DNA of 25,278 nucleotides, taken from the NCBI GenBank assembly GCA_015039315.1, contig WIDE01000017.1:1-25278 (forward strand), in the 5' to 3' direction. The stretch is from Clavulina sp. PMI_390 (taxonomy: Eukaryota; Basidiomycota; Agaricomycetes; Cantharellales; Hydnaceae). The translations under genes and the position numbers were made by a program. This document shows positions 1 through 11,039 of this stretch, one piece after another. The first letter of the stretch is position 1. The number at the start of each line of letters is the position of its first letter. Under the pieces are notes generated by a model, which was not told the origin of the DNA, ran no database searches, and saw nothing but the letters and a program-made list of their open reading frames with translations.

Positions 1-352
1 CGCCCTCCGGGGTTCTATTCAATTCTCCTCACCCTCGGCCGAATGACTGACATTTGGCGTGAAACTTGAAGCGTAATCGCACCAGTTTCGGTGAACTCTG
101 ACCTCACATTGACCACGTTATATCGCAACACTGAAATCACGAAAATGAGCTTTGATACAAGTACAGAATGACCACAGACAGGGATGAGGGCAGCAGCAGC
201 ACACTACTTCTGTAGAAAATGCACCTCATGGCGTCCCTACAAGGTAAAGAAAGGTCGCTTCGGAGCTAGACGCTACATAGGGTATTACTAGTTAGGTACT
301 ATCTAGAGTTTCAACTCTCCGACGCTGCCGCAAGAAGTCTGGCAACGTGATG
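1..352. other. 3' flank of the GTPase-like gene, no gene seen
   Basis: This stretch lies beyond the stop codon of the minus-strand GTPase-like gene. Short open frames exist on both strands, but none has a recognisable motif or convincing splice signals. Related fungal proteins, as I recall them, continue past this point into a von Willebrand A domain; no such coding sequence can be seen here. Confidence 0.5.
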
Positions 353-3300
353 TCACGACGACGGTTTCCGACATTTGAAGATATGGCCATCTTTGGAGAG
401 ATGTCCACCATTTTGCGGCTCCACCGCGACAGGAGCATGAAACATCGGAAGGGTACAATATGATGGAGCCGCGACAGTGTGTTCGCTCGCCCTATGCTCA
501 GTACCCGAGCACTCCGAGTCACACTTGGCGAATTCCCCTTGTTCCTCCGCAGTATATGGATCTTTGAAACCTAGAAGAACGCTCAGGTTAGATCAAACGT
601 TTCACGATATCACGATGGGAGATACTCACCGCTTCGTGACCAAAAAGTTTTATGTGTAATCCAATCCTTCGCGCGATGCGGTTCTGGGTTCACATTGCTG
701 TTGATGTGCTCCATCCCCTCGTCAACGCAGCGGTGCGAGTCCGATGCACGACAGTAGGAGATATGGGCATGGTGACCAAGCTCCTTGCATATCGTTGAAC
801 AAAGGTAAGGTGAGTTGAATGTATCGGTGCGTATGCGGCGCTGGTTGGCCCCGATAGTAGCATCCCCGGCAAATGACCAGTGAGTCTGGGCCGCCACTCC
901 ATGACTTGTGGAATGTTCCTTAGCGTGTCCAAAGGCAAGAGTGCAAAAATAATCGCAAAAGGGGCACCGCACGTTGCAGAGGTGTATGATGTCTGGCTTA
1001 AGGGTATGCATATGGGGCCCGTCATGGTATAATCTGTTTTTGGGTATAAATTTCACACAAGGAAGACGCTCTGAAACTTGGAAGAACTAAGGGGTGGAGT
1101 GAGTTGAGGCAGATACGAATAGATAATTTAATAGGTGACCTTGGCTAGCAAAGCCGAGACCTCAGACTGTGGTCGAGTTGCGACACGGCAAACACCTGGA
1201 GAAGCGCAAAGCTGGTCGCAAGGATGTTCATTTCTAGACGCGCATTATTAGGTGCTATCCATCACCATCGACACTCTCAGAAGAACAGCGTATTACTTAC
1301 CCACACAAATGCACAGCATTGTTCTCTGAAGCATGGTCATGGCTTGCGACCGAGCACTGCCGAGTGCACAGCTGACACTGGATTGGACACGTCAAACTAC
1401 CACAGAATATTTATCATTCGCACAATAATCAAATAACCCGAGTCATTACTCACCGGTTCTCACATAAGTGTTTCTCATGCTCTCTTCGACTATCAGAAGT
1501 GTGGGCTTTGATAATTATCGAAATCACATAAAGCTAATCTGAGAAGGTGCTCACCAGTCAATGCTACATCGAAAAGAACAAACTGGCGCGCCATGAAGTT
1601 CTACCAGGCTCAAATGACATGGTTCACCGCATGCGTGAACTGTGCCGCTACAAAGGTGCTCCCCATGATGATTCTGGAGAGGCTGAGGATCTGATCAACA
1701 TGCTGCACTCCAAGGTATCTTAGTCACATACCTGTGTGCATATCCCTTGACAGCCTAGCCTCCCGTTGAGGTAGCAAGGCATCCCGCACAGATAGGTTCT
1801 TACTTGATATCTGCATATGCAAGTAATTAACGTGAGGGTAGACTCATAAATGATGGAAACAACCCTTACATGTGATTTCCAGCGTGCCCAGCAGCGAGGC
1901 CACACTGCTGCGCGTTATACCCCGAGGATTGATGCGGACAGTGATGGGTTGTACCACAGTTGTGTTGTTCAGCTGTGGATTAAGTGAGATGAGATTTCAA
2001 CTACTCGTTGCCCTTCTCCTACCATGTCGCTTGCTTTCCACGCAACGCAAGTTGCAGCTTTGGCATTTTGCCCCACAAATCTCTACGCTGTGCATCAACT
2101 CACTGGAAAGCATACTGAATTGCTGTTTCAAAGCGCGGATATCCGGGTGCTCTGAGGGGAAACCGGAAACATTACAGTCAATCCATGCACCAACGTGGAG
2201 AACTCGAGCAGCGGCGAGATGCTGGAGATATTCAGCTAGATTTACGATGTAGCGAGCCTCAGTGGCGTAGTGACGTTCAAGGTCACATGGCCATGATTCT
2301 CGAAGCTTGAGCAAGGTGTCCCGACGAGTTGAAGGATTCCCTTCATCTTTGAGCCAGAACACACAATTGCTATCTTCATACCCAATGGCTTCATTAGTGT
2401 CGAGGTTCTATGTATATAGGCCTCAGTACGATGGCGTCTCTTTATACCTAGCACTGCCCACCTTGAGTTGGCTATCTGGAGAATCCGCATACGTCACACC
2501 GTAGCTTAAGGCGCTAGCTAGCATTTTTTGCAGCGCCAGCGCCCGGGATGACGCCAGGGTCTCTATTTTCAGGATACGTTCGATGACTATGAGGCGATTC
2601 ATAGTCTAGTGAGAGCACCCACCGTCGAGCGGCCCCCAGTCGCTGGCCTTCAGCTGTGCCATAAGGATCTTGAGAGCCTGCAAAAACATCGAGGCATTGC
2701 CGTGAGATGGTTTCTGGTTGTTGAGGCGGGCCTTCAACACATCCATTAGGTCATAAAACTCCTTGGACCCAAGAGCAGGCCATGGAATAATATCAAGCAT
2801 GCCACGATGCAATTTCGAGATGAAATTTCTCTCTCCCTCTTCATTTACAAGGCGTTTAAATTTTTGCAAAATTCTAGAAGGACTTGGTTAGCATGCTCTT
2901 GTCGGGAAAAGTGGAGCCACGTGCTCTTCAGCTATGACAGAGGAATCGCTTTCCGAAACATCGTTGATGATAATACACAGGATGCCACAGAGGAGCGTTG
3001 GGTTTCGATTGGCATCCAGAAGAGATACACAGGACTGGTACCTGGTGAAAATATCTGCAAGTATGCTTGGTGAGCCAATAACGCGGCATGATGCTAGATA
3101 ACACACCAGCTAGGTCACCAAAAAGGGGAAAACCGTTGTTGAAGAGAACTAAATGCGAAACTGCGACGTTCAGCAGCAACAGCAACATATCTTCTTGAAT
3201 ACTCCGTTCAACTGAACGGATAGCTGTCAACTGGATCTTAGTCAACCTGTTTCAAAGGAGGGCCACCATTGCATGCCTTCTAAATTAAGAGCGACAATAA

Positions 3301-6212
3301 GCCCCTCTTCAGTGGGGGTAACCGATAGCCAGACTCCTTCGGCACAACGCATAGCTGAACCAGTAAAGGAAGTGTCCACAAAGTGGTTGAGAGCATAGCT
3401 CTTGTCTACGGACTGCTCTCCTAAAGTTATTGAGGAAACCACTTTGACGGGCTATTCGAGGACAGATGATCAGATAAGTAAAATGTGCAGCCAATTGTCT
3501 AGAAACATACCTTGGTCGCCATGTAGGAAGCAAATATACTCTCGTACCACCCCAAGCTAATGCTATAGAGATGTATAATGGCACGATGGGTGAGAGCCTT
3601 GCAGGCAGTAGCTTAGCCTCACCTATTGGCGATCTGTATCACATCAGCACCAAGAAGCGAACGTTCGTATTCCGCAGAGTTAACGCCGTTTGCCAGGGGA
3701 ATAAATCGGTTTCCAGACGCAATGGCAAGGTGAATGGGGATAAGACAGAGGAGCTCTACGAGCCATTTCCCGGCAGGGTAACTCGTAACTTTGAATCTGT
3801 GACCCTTTGTGTTGAGACTGGAGAAGCTGACGGCTTCAACCTTGAGTCTTTCCAGCTTGCCTTGGGTTGGCTTCTGCGAGCTCTTCTCGAATCGATGAAC
3901 AAGCTTTGTGAAGTAAGCCACAAATGGTTTATCAGGATGATTGGTAGCAAACTGGAGAAGGGGAGGTTCTCGTTGTGCGGCAGGTGATGAGCGTACAACA
4001 GTGCTGGCCACTGGAAACCTGGTCCAAACCTCGGAATGTATATCGATAAGACTGTTGCATCTGTTCTGTGCCTTAAACCCTTCATTATTATGCTCCTGGC
4101 GGTTTTGGGCTTCAAAAGAGAACGGGTTGACTCGATTCTTGATCTCGAAACGGACCGATGCGAACTGAGTAGTTTCCATGGACCATGCGACCAAATATGC
4201 ATTGGAACGAGAACCGAATGACGTAAGACACCCTTGAGCCCAGGCAAGGGAAGGCCTAGAAAATGACGATCCTTGGTTTGTCCCAAACGAGGCAGAGTGA
4301 TACACTCGGATGTCTGTCAAGTTTTTTTCCTCATCCGCGTAAAGGAAGAAGATGCAAGAGCCATCGGGAGCTGAGTGCGTGGCATTAGGAACGAAAGGGA
4401 GTATTACTGAGGCAGGTCTGGAATGTGTTAGCGAGTAAATTGTTCATATTGCCCTGAGCACGCACACACCTCATTTGCTCCGTGATGAGGGAGAAGATCT
4501 TAGCATGCCCATTGCCAGCCGTTACCACAAGCTCATCTGATCCAGAGAGACATGCTATAGAGGATATGGAGATTTTGTTGCCCCCTTCACTAGTGAGGCA
4601 TCGATTTAGATCAAAATCAGTCGAATGCTGGATCTTGAGAGAGCGCTCATTAATCGTGTAAACGTATAGTCGATTCTGAAAATGTATTAGCAAGAGAGAT
4701 TGTATAGCTGCATGTCGAAATTACCAAACTTACGTTGAATCCGGAGCACAACACGAGTCGGTGTTTGGACTCATCGACAGAGAGTATGTAGTCCTCGCCA
4801 AGTTCTGACGTATAGAGCTGTATCTTGGCATGTTGTCTCGTGATAGCTGTGGCCATATGGTTGTCTTCCTCGAGAAATACGTTCACATTCCCAGTTTCCA
4901 TAACATCAACAATCAAGAGGCATTCCCCATTTCCGAACATCTGGATGTATCTAAGGATGTGATAAATAATAGAAAGAAGACTTAAACATAGGTACCTACC
5001 GAAGGACTTGTGTGACAGGTAGAGAAAATGACCATCGACTTGTTGCGCGAACAACCGGCTTTGGGACATGGGCAGCATGTCTATCAAAGGCTTGAACGTC
5101 CTCGGGATTGAGGCTTATAGGGTAAACCGTATAGGTGACCTGCGGTAAATCTTGGTTTTGAGAAGGACGGTTAGACCCGGCAATTATACCTTGGCGGACT
5201 TCGCCAGCAATAATTCTGGGAGTCAGGTGGGCCTGCGCACGAGCTGCGATCGAATTGGAAAGCAGGGGAAGAGTAACCTGGGGCGACTCTAGACCTCAAC
5301 ATTATCCTTTAGCGAATATAATCTGTCTCAATAATTACCTTGAATCCCTCGTCAATCGCCACGCTCTCGTCCTGCTCTTTCGGCCCTTGGATTTTGTAGC
5401 TGTACAGTCGCCCATGAGCCACTACCTTTTCCCTACTAGTCTTTCCCATCTCTTCGCCCCAAACAATAGCATCGGAGTGCTTCTTGGAAATTACGCCAAT
5501 GATCTGGTCCACTAGCTTGGTAAGATATCTATACCAGAAGACAATGAGCAGTCAGTGAGTTATTTGTCAAATTGTGATCCCAGAAGGCGAGGCAACCTCA
5601 TGAATATTACTCGACTATGTTTAATGGTTTGAGGAGCGTTATCGTCCCAAGTGGTGTGCTCAGGCCAGTAGATGACGTGGCCTTTTCGTCGCTTCGAGTC
5701 GGGTTGATCTAGATCCAATAAGAAGTAGATCCCAGTCTGGAGACTTGGTTGAGGCCGCTTGATTCCGTCGGCGGACGCTAAAAGGAGGTGTTCTCTATTC
5801 ATGATACCACTAAATCAGTATGCCAATTTACCACAGAGTAAACAACTCACACTTCGGCATCAATTGCACCCAAGTTCACTAGGAATTCGACAAGAGCTTG
5901 GATGCTCCCGTAAATGCCAATTGGTTGCAGAATTATCTGGTCAAGTGAAAGGAAGTCGATCTGGATCGACAGAACTGGATTACCATTATGCATTTTAGCA
6001 CAAGGATGTAGTAGGAGATTCCGGCTAACCGTGGTGAGCGACGGATAAGCCCCAGGATAGAATTGTTCGAGAAGTTGACGAAGAGGCTCCTGAGAGATGA
6101 CGATCTTGTCTATGACGCCGCCTGAGCCTTGTTCGGAGACGAGCTCAAGGAGTCTGTACATTCCCTTGATTCGAGGAAGGAGATCCAAATCAGGAGTGGC
6201 TGGTCCAGTCAT
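353..6212 (-). CDS. VLIG-type large GTPase-like protein, Cys-rich C-terminus, probable pseudo-GTPase
   Basis: The model has 23 exons: 6212-6030, 5960-5851, 5794-5597, 5528-5339, 5277-5000, 4950-4734, 4675-4470, 4417-3623, 3562-3511, 3451-3277, 3223-3107, 3054-2925, 2873-2623, 2562-2462, 2407-2023, 1972-1870, 1810-1732, 1682-1555, 1489-1454, 1396-1301, 1233-1140, 1086-630, 570-353. These total 4599 nt (1532 residues) in one continuous frame. Residues 1-320 resemble the N-terminus of fungal VLIG-like proteins. Residues 320-640 are beta-rich and may form a propeller. The GTPase domain (about 744-990) keeps the flanks of VLIG/GBP-type G domains, but its P-loop reads GEQSVDKS (Asp759 where Gly is expected) and the DxxG position reads NLEA (799-802). 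Residues from about 1110 to the end carry many CxxC, HxxxC and C-G-x-x-C spacings typical of zinc binding. The first intron is 69 nt and stop-free. Two introns need GC donors. The function is unknown; GTP hydrolysis looks unlikely. The family call is strong; individual exon edges, especially at 1682, are less certain. Confidence 0.82.
2874..2924 (-). other. Candidate GC-AG intron in the GTPase-like gene
   Basis: On the minus strand the donor reads GA|GCACGT at 2924 and the acceptor CTTCTAG at 2874. A CTAAC branch-like motif lies near the acceptor and the length is 51 nt. This is the only junction I found that joins the AEE... segment to the ...NEEGERNF segment in frame with a plausible length. 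A GT donor 3 nt further on (GTGGCT) gives the wrong phase. Confidence 0.6.
3224..3276 (-). other. Candidate GC-AG intron at the G3 motif
   Basis: On the minus strand the donor reads GAAG|GCATGC at 3276 and the acceptor TTGACAG at 3224, giving 53 nt. It joins NLE to AIRSVERSIQED, the expected spacing after the G3 motif in this family. Reading through instead hits a stop 12 codons later, and the alternative GT donor would need a 37-nt intron. Confidence 0.55.
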
Positions 6213-6778
6213 GATAGCTCTAATGAGAAGTATTGCAGGTTAGAGCGTTTGATCATCAGTAGTTTAGTCGCGTGTAAGAATACCTCTTTTGTCTCTTTAT
6301 CTGGTGTGCTGTGCGATGTCGAACTACGATTTCGGCTAAGTAAGATCAGAAGACCAGCTCGATAGATGACTCTGGACTTGAAATTAGTCTGATTGGAGGA
6401 CAATTTTATATCGTTTGAACCTGGTACACAGTGCATAAACCGTCGTATACGAAACAAGTTGGAAGGAAGCAAACGGTCGATGCCGTGGCGCTCCTGAAAG
6501 AGACGCTGGCCTTGGCATTGGGGAATTGAAAATTGGATCGCAAGTGGCAATGTTAGTAAGGCGGCAGCCACTAGTGCTACATAGAGTCCAAGCAGCCTGA
6601 TGCAATGCGGCACGAAGGAGACATCTTCACACGCATGTTTTATAGGTTGTTCTGGTATGCATAAGATGGGGAGCTCCCAGCTAAGACAACACAAACGAAG
6701 GAGTCACAAAGCATGGCACGTGCTAGCCAAACAAGTGATGCGTGTCACCGTGACGCTAAGGGACGGAGGCCAACAGTC
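6213..6778. promoter_or_regulatory. Divergent intergenic region between the GTPase-like gene and SAC1
   Basis: These 566 bp separate two divergently transcribed genes and should hold both promoters. A weak T-rich TATA-like stretch (TTTTATAGG) lies near 6637-6645. A 161-codon minus-strand open frame crosses the region, but it shows no domain, codon pattern or splice logic and is not called. Confidence 0.4.
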
Positions 6779-9638
6779 ATGAGCCCTATTCCTCTTCATC
6801 AAACACTCAACCTGTTCGTCCCGATAATTGGAGCTGAATCGGACTGGAACTTGCATTTCTGACGACTGTGTCCATGTTGCGCCAGATATATTACCCCTGA
6901 CCTCTATATATTTGAGCCCACTGACCTCAGCCATGGCTCCGAGGCTAACAGGCTGCTGACGATCAGTAGACTCTCTGGGGAGATTCTATTGAGCGGCAAG
7001 TCCTATAATTGACCATTAAACACACATGCTGACGAATGTGCCCTGCGGATAGACCCCTCAGCCAAGCCCCCTGCGCAGTCCTTTAGGGCGCTGACAGTCT
7101 ATGGCATTATGGGCCTCTTAACTCTTTCCACTAGTATGTTCTATGAAATTGACCCAATCACTCGGCCCCTCTGACTTTGTGAACCAAGCGGAGTACTTGG
7201 TTGTCATCACGGGTCGAGCAGCCATCCGCGGCCGCATCAACGACCACACTCTGTATCATGCGACCGAGTTCCGTGTTCTCCCAGTCGCGACCCCGGCCTC
7301 CAACCACTTAATGGATCATCCCGTCGAGAAACATTTGGTGGATCTTGTGGAGAAGCATCTCGCAGACAGCGTGCTGTGGTTCAGCTATGGCTTCGAGATT
7401 ACCAGGACGCTACAATCTCAGTATGCCAACCCTTCAGCAGGGAAACCCATGTGGGAAGCGGTTAGTGCATCTACTACTCAATACTACTGAAGCACGAATG
7501 AGCGCGATGCTTACTACCCTTTTCCCAAACCTAGGCCGATGATAGATTCTTTTGGAACAAGTTCCTCCAGTCTCGGTTGATTGATGCTAGTACATCCAAC
7601 CCAGATGTGAGTAAATGGCGTAATCATGGGTCAGCAAGTGTCTTGACCTGTTAAAACTCCTCAGCTCCACCCCTTCATCCTCCCTGTCATTTATGGATGT
7701 GCGTTGTTGATGCTGTTCGCGGCTGATTAATCCGCAGCCTGACTCACGTTCTTCTCCGTAGCTGTCGAGGTCCGACAGACACACATCGGACGCATTCCTT
7801 TCGATCTCGTTCTTATCTCTCGTCGCTCACGCTATCGTGCCGGCACTCGGTACTTCACCCGCGGTGTCAATGCCAAAGGCCACGTCGCCAACTTCAACGA
7901 AACCGAGCAGATCATTCTCATTGACCCAGACGAGGGCGATGCTCGTGGGGGCTACGGAGGTCTTGCGGACGTCCAGGGCACGACCAAACTGAGCTTTGTC
8001 CAAACTCGAGGCAGTGTGCCTGTTTACTGGGCAGAGATCAACACCCTGCGGTATATCCCTGACTTGCTTATCATGGATAAGGAGGATACGGTGAGTTTCA
8101 TACGGCCCAGTTCTTCTATTTTTCTAATTGTGATTCGCGTCGTATCCATGCATGTAGGGAATGGCATTCAACCTCCATATCGACGAACAAGTCAAGACTT
8201 ATGGCCCACAAACGCTCGTAAATCTCGTCAAGGCAAAAGGCCGTGAAAAACAGGTCAAGGAAGCGTACGAGCGCCAGGTTAAGAAAGCCGACCGTTCGGA
8301 CGTGAACTACGAGTTCTTTGACTTTGCAGCAGAATGCAAGGCGATGCGGTTCGACAAGGTTCAGATTTTACTAGATCGCATGGCGCCACTGTTCCCTGCT
8401 ATGGGGTATGTCGCCATTGATTGGTTGGATCTGGTGAAGACTTATCACTTGAATTCCATGATATCAGTTATTTCCACTCCAACAACAAATCGGAGGCTCC
8501 TCTGAAGCAGCAAATCGGCGTCATCAGGTCGAATTGCATGGTACGTTCATTGCCATCAACCACTGTTGATACGTTAGAGAAAGACATGCTGATGCTTCTA
8601 GCACATTTAGGATTGCTTGGACCGAACGAACGTCGTGCAATCTGCTTTCGCTAAACTGGTCCTTGCGCAACAACTGCGTGATATTGGTGTGCTCAGCGAA
8701 AAGGAATCGCTTGATGATCACGAAGACTTCATCTCCGTGTTCCGCAATGGTCAGTCTCTATCATATTTTTTTGGCTGCCAATATCACCACACTCATCATG
8801 GCCATCTCCCTTTTGTAGTCTGGGCTGACCATGCCGACTATGTGTCGAAGGCTTACAGCGGCACTGGCGCTCTCAAGACGGATTTCACTCGCACTGGCAT
8901 TCGAACCAGACAGGGTCTCCTGATGGACGGCCAGAACTCGACGATGCGGTTTATCAAGAACAACTTCTTCGACGGTGATCGCCAAGTACGTTTTAGAACT
9001 CGTGTTACCCAGAAGATGAAGTTGTGATTGAGAAGGTTGTTCTAGGATGCATATGATCTATTCACCGGGGCCTGGGTCCCAAGGAGAGGGCCAGCAGCAG
9101 GGTTGTCGATTATTACAGATGCTAGACCGCTAGTGACACGTTCGGTCTGCATCATTTTCCAATGTGCATCTCGGACTATGACCTCATATGTTGCTTTCTT
9201 AGATGCCCTGGGTGCTCGCCTTCTCACTATTCATGATCGTAGCTGCCATCTCGTTGCCACGAACATCCAGTGAGTTTCACACTCAGCTATCGACCTCAAA
9301 CGGGATCCTGACCACTTTTCGTCGCAGCCTACTCTCTGTTCTACTATGTTCTCTTTTGGTTCACCCTCGTCGCCCTATCGGCTGTCTACATCCTTGGACA
9401 TGGCCTCGAGTATGTTGCGTGGCCTCGCCTCAATCGCCCCACAGAGTTCTTGTTCTATGAAGGCCCTGGTTTCCGGAGCGGGAACCACGGGAAGGGCTTC
9501 AAGATCCCGTTCAATCTGGATCGCAGACTGGTGAAGGGCGGAATCCGGATTGGGGGCAGCCTAACGACACCTATTTCGTCGCACCGGCATTCGAAGACAG
9601 AGGAGATTGAGATGGGTTTGAAGAAGCGGACTGACTAG
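6779..9638 (+). CDS. SAC1: SAC1 phosphoinositide phosphatase
   Basis: An ER/Golgi membrane phosphatase that removes phosphate from PtdIns4P and related lipids. There are 14 exons: 6779-6813, 6886-6995, 7053-7133, 7189-7460, 7535-7606, 7665-7698, 7762-8090, 8158-8405, 8468-8540, 8611-8749, 8819-8985, 9046-9144, 9203-9269, 9328-9638 (2037 nt, 678 residues; the yeast protein is 623). The N-terminus reads [14 protein letters not shown], as in Sac domains. [23 protein letters not shown] and [12 protein letters not shown] follow. The catalytic CX5RT motif [16 protein letters not shown] (residues 414-429) is intact and is interrupted by the intron at 8541-8610. [16 protein letters not shown] and the aspartate-rich tail motif follow. 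Two hydrophobic helices lie at about 554-573 and 577-598, with a basic cytosolic tail after them. The start is chosen because the GTTCGT donor at 6814 joins CT to A TAT to give NLYITPD. Intron 2 uses a GC donor, and the 69-nt intron 8750-8818 is stop-free. Confidence 0.93.
6996..7052 (+). other. GC-AG intron in SAC1
   Basis: The donor reads GCG|GCAAGT at 6996, the standard form for a GC donor, and the acceptor GGATAG ends at 7052 (57 nt). A CTGAC branch-like motif lies at about 7029-7033. It joins LLS to DPSAKPP in the correct phase. The overlapping GT at 7000 would only fit the frame with a much later acceptor, deleting conserved-looking sequence. Confidence 0.7.
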
Positions 9639-10268
9639 ACTTTATAGAGTGCGTGCATGTCTACTTCGTATTCATGGATTGTGCTGCTTTTTGGAAATAT
9701 CGTGCTCTATGTGTGTTTTGTGGTTGCTTATGGACCCTGTCTCCTTATTTCTGAATCTTGAAAACGAAAAAAACTGGCCGCGGCTAGTTTTTGACCTATC
9801 TCTTGATATATTCCTAGTTATACCTCCGTACCATCGTCGTTCCTTTATTTCACTATTTCGCCTAAACAATCGAGTCATGATTCGAGTCCGAGCTCCAAGT
9901 TGAGGAATTCTCCGAGGGTGGCCACTCGACGTCGGTCGCACGAACTTGGTTTTGACCAACTTCTCATATAGCTCCCTCATCGCTTTGCGGTCTCCGTCTA
10001 ATATTAGCTGCGGTCTGGACTTCATTGAAGCCTGAGGATCGGAGACTCGACGGTCATTGTTGACGGTCATTAGCACAAATTGGGGTGCCTCCCTGACGCT
10101 GTTCGGAAGCGCATCCTCGGCACCCTAAGGTTCCTGACCTGGAATTTCAATTGAAGTTTCAGATACATGAGGGATAGCAAATGCAATGGTTCCCACACAA
10201 ATGCTTTTTGTTCGTCCTCGCTCCCTCCTTTCTCCACGCCCCCACCACCAGCACTCCGTTAGTTCTCT
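9639..10268. other. SAC1 3' region and PEBP-A upstream region
   Basis: No convincing gene is seen. The stretch should hold the SAC1 3' UTR and the first PEBP promoter and 5' UTR, which is CT-rich from about 10200 to 10268 with no clear TATA box. A 134-codon minus-strand open frame at 10076-9672 is present but unsupported. Confidence 0.4.
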
Positions 10269-11039
10269 AGTAAGCCTTCTTCAAGCATGTCCTTTGGTTC
10301 CATCGCCACGCATCTAACCTAACGTCGGCCATGTATCACATAGTGGACTATCTCGAGCATCTCTTCGGCAAAGCGTTCTACAACTATCGTGGGCGTGATG
10401 CTGGACTGTTCACGAAGCAGCCCCAGTTCGAGGGGATAGCTGCCAACATCGATGTTACATCAACAGTTCCCGAGGTGCTACCTGCTGACTACTACGGGCC
10501 CAAGCCGCCCAGGTTGTTCCCTCCCATTTCGGTGAGCGTCGCGTTGCGCGGTCACTTATCATCCAAGCTGTCTTGTTGATAGGACCAATCCTGAGACCCT
10601 TGACTAACCACACTACCTTCATCTCCCCTCATCGTAGTGGACGAACCCTGAGGGAACCCAGGAAGTTATCGTGGTCATCCAAGACGTCGATGCACCAATG
10701 TCGCAGCCGGCGGTTCACGCCATCTTCTACAACATCTCTCCCGAAATCACTACCCTTCCTTCCGAATTCTTCTCCGGCGCCAAGCCCACATATGCAGATC
10801 ATGGTATTCGCGTCGGCAAGAACGTGATGTGGGGCCCATACGAGCCGCCGCGACCCTTGCTTGGCCACGGCACCCATCGGTACTTCTTCCAGGTCATCGC
10901 GCTGAATAGAAAGCTGGATGGCGTTCTCCCAGAGAAGAAGGCGAGCTATGCACAGGTCCTGAAGACAGTTCGGAAAGAGGATATTCTGGGCTGGGGACAA
11001 TGGGTCGCGAAGGTTGAGAGGAAGATGGCCGGAAAGTAG
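10269..11039 (+). CDS. PEBP-like protein A (YbhB/YbcL type)
   Basis: Exons are 10269 (the A of ATG only), 10344-10531 and 10638-11039, for 196 residues. The protein is a phosphatidylethanolamine-binding-protein fold. WTNPEGTQEVVVIIQDVDAP matches the D-P-D-x-P ligand-site region of bacterial-type PEBPs, VHAIFYNIS matches the W-H-W-x-x-x-N-I strand, and GHGTHRYFFQVIALN matches the G-x-H-R-Y conserved block. No signal peptide or membrane segment is present, so the protein is probably cytosolic. The donor GTAAGC at 10270 follows an A, and the acceptor ATAG at 10343 precedes TGGACTAT, so splicing makes the ATG. An unspliced in-frame ATG at 10331 would add MYHIV but has no counterpart in the paralogues. 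The 402-bp last exon is the same length in all three copies. Ligand and partner are unknown; family members elsewhere bind anions or lipids or inhibit kinases. Confidence 0.85.

Noticed and set aside
3571..3987. 138-codon plus-strand open frame
   Set aside because: Antisense to exon 8 of the GTPase-like gene, which is strongly supported by frame and family similarity.
6209..6694. 161-codon minus-strand open frame upstream of the GTPase-like gene
   Set aside because: It overlaps the promoter and its end overlaps the GTPase start codon; no domain, no family resemblance and no splice link to a gene.
9672..10076. 134-codon minus-strand open frame between SAC1 and PEBP-A
   Set aside because: Part of it (KAMRELYEKLVKTK) looks protein-like, but there is no recognisable family, no clear promoter and no partner exon. 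Kept only as a possibility.
10331..10345. ATG at 10331 as the PEBP-A start
   Set aside because: It is in frame and cannot be excluded, but it would be unique to copy A; the split A^TG start is shared by all three copies.
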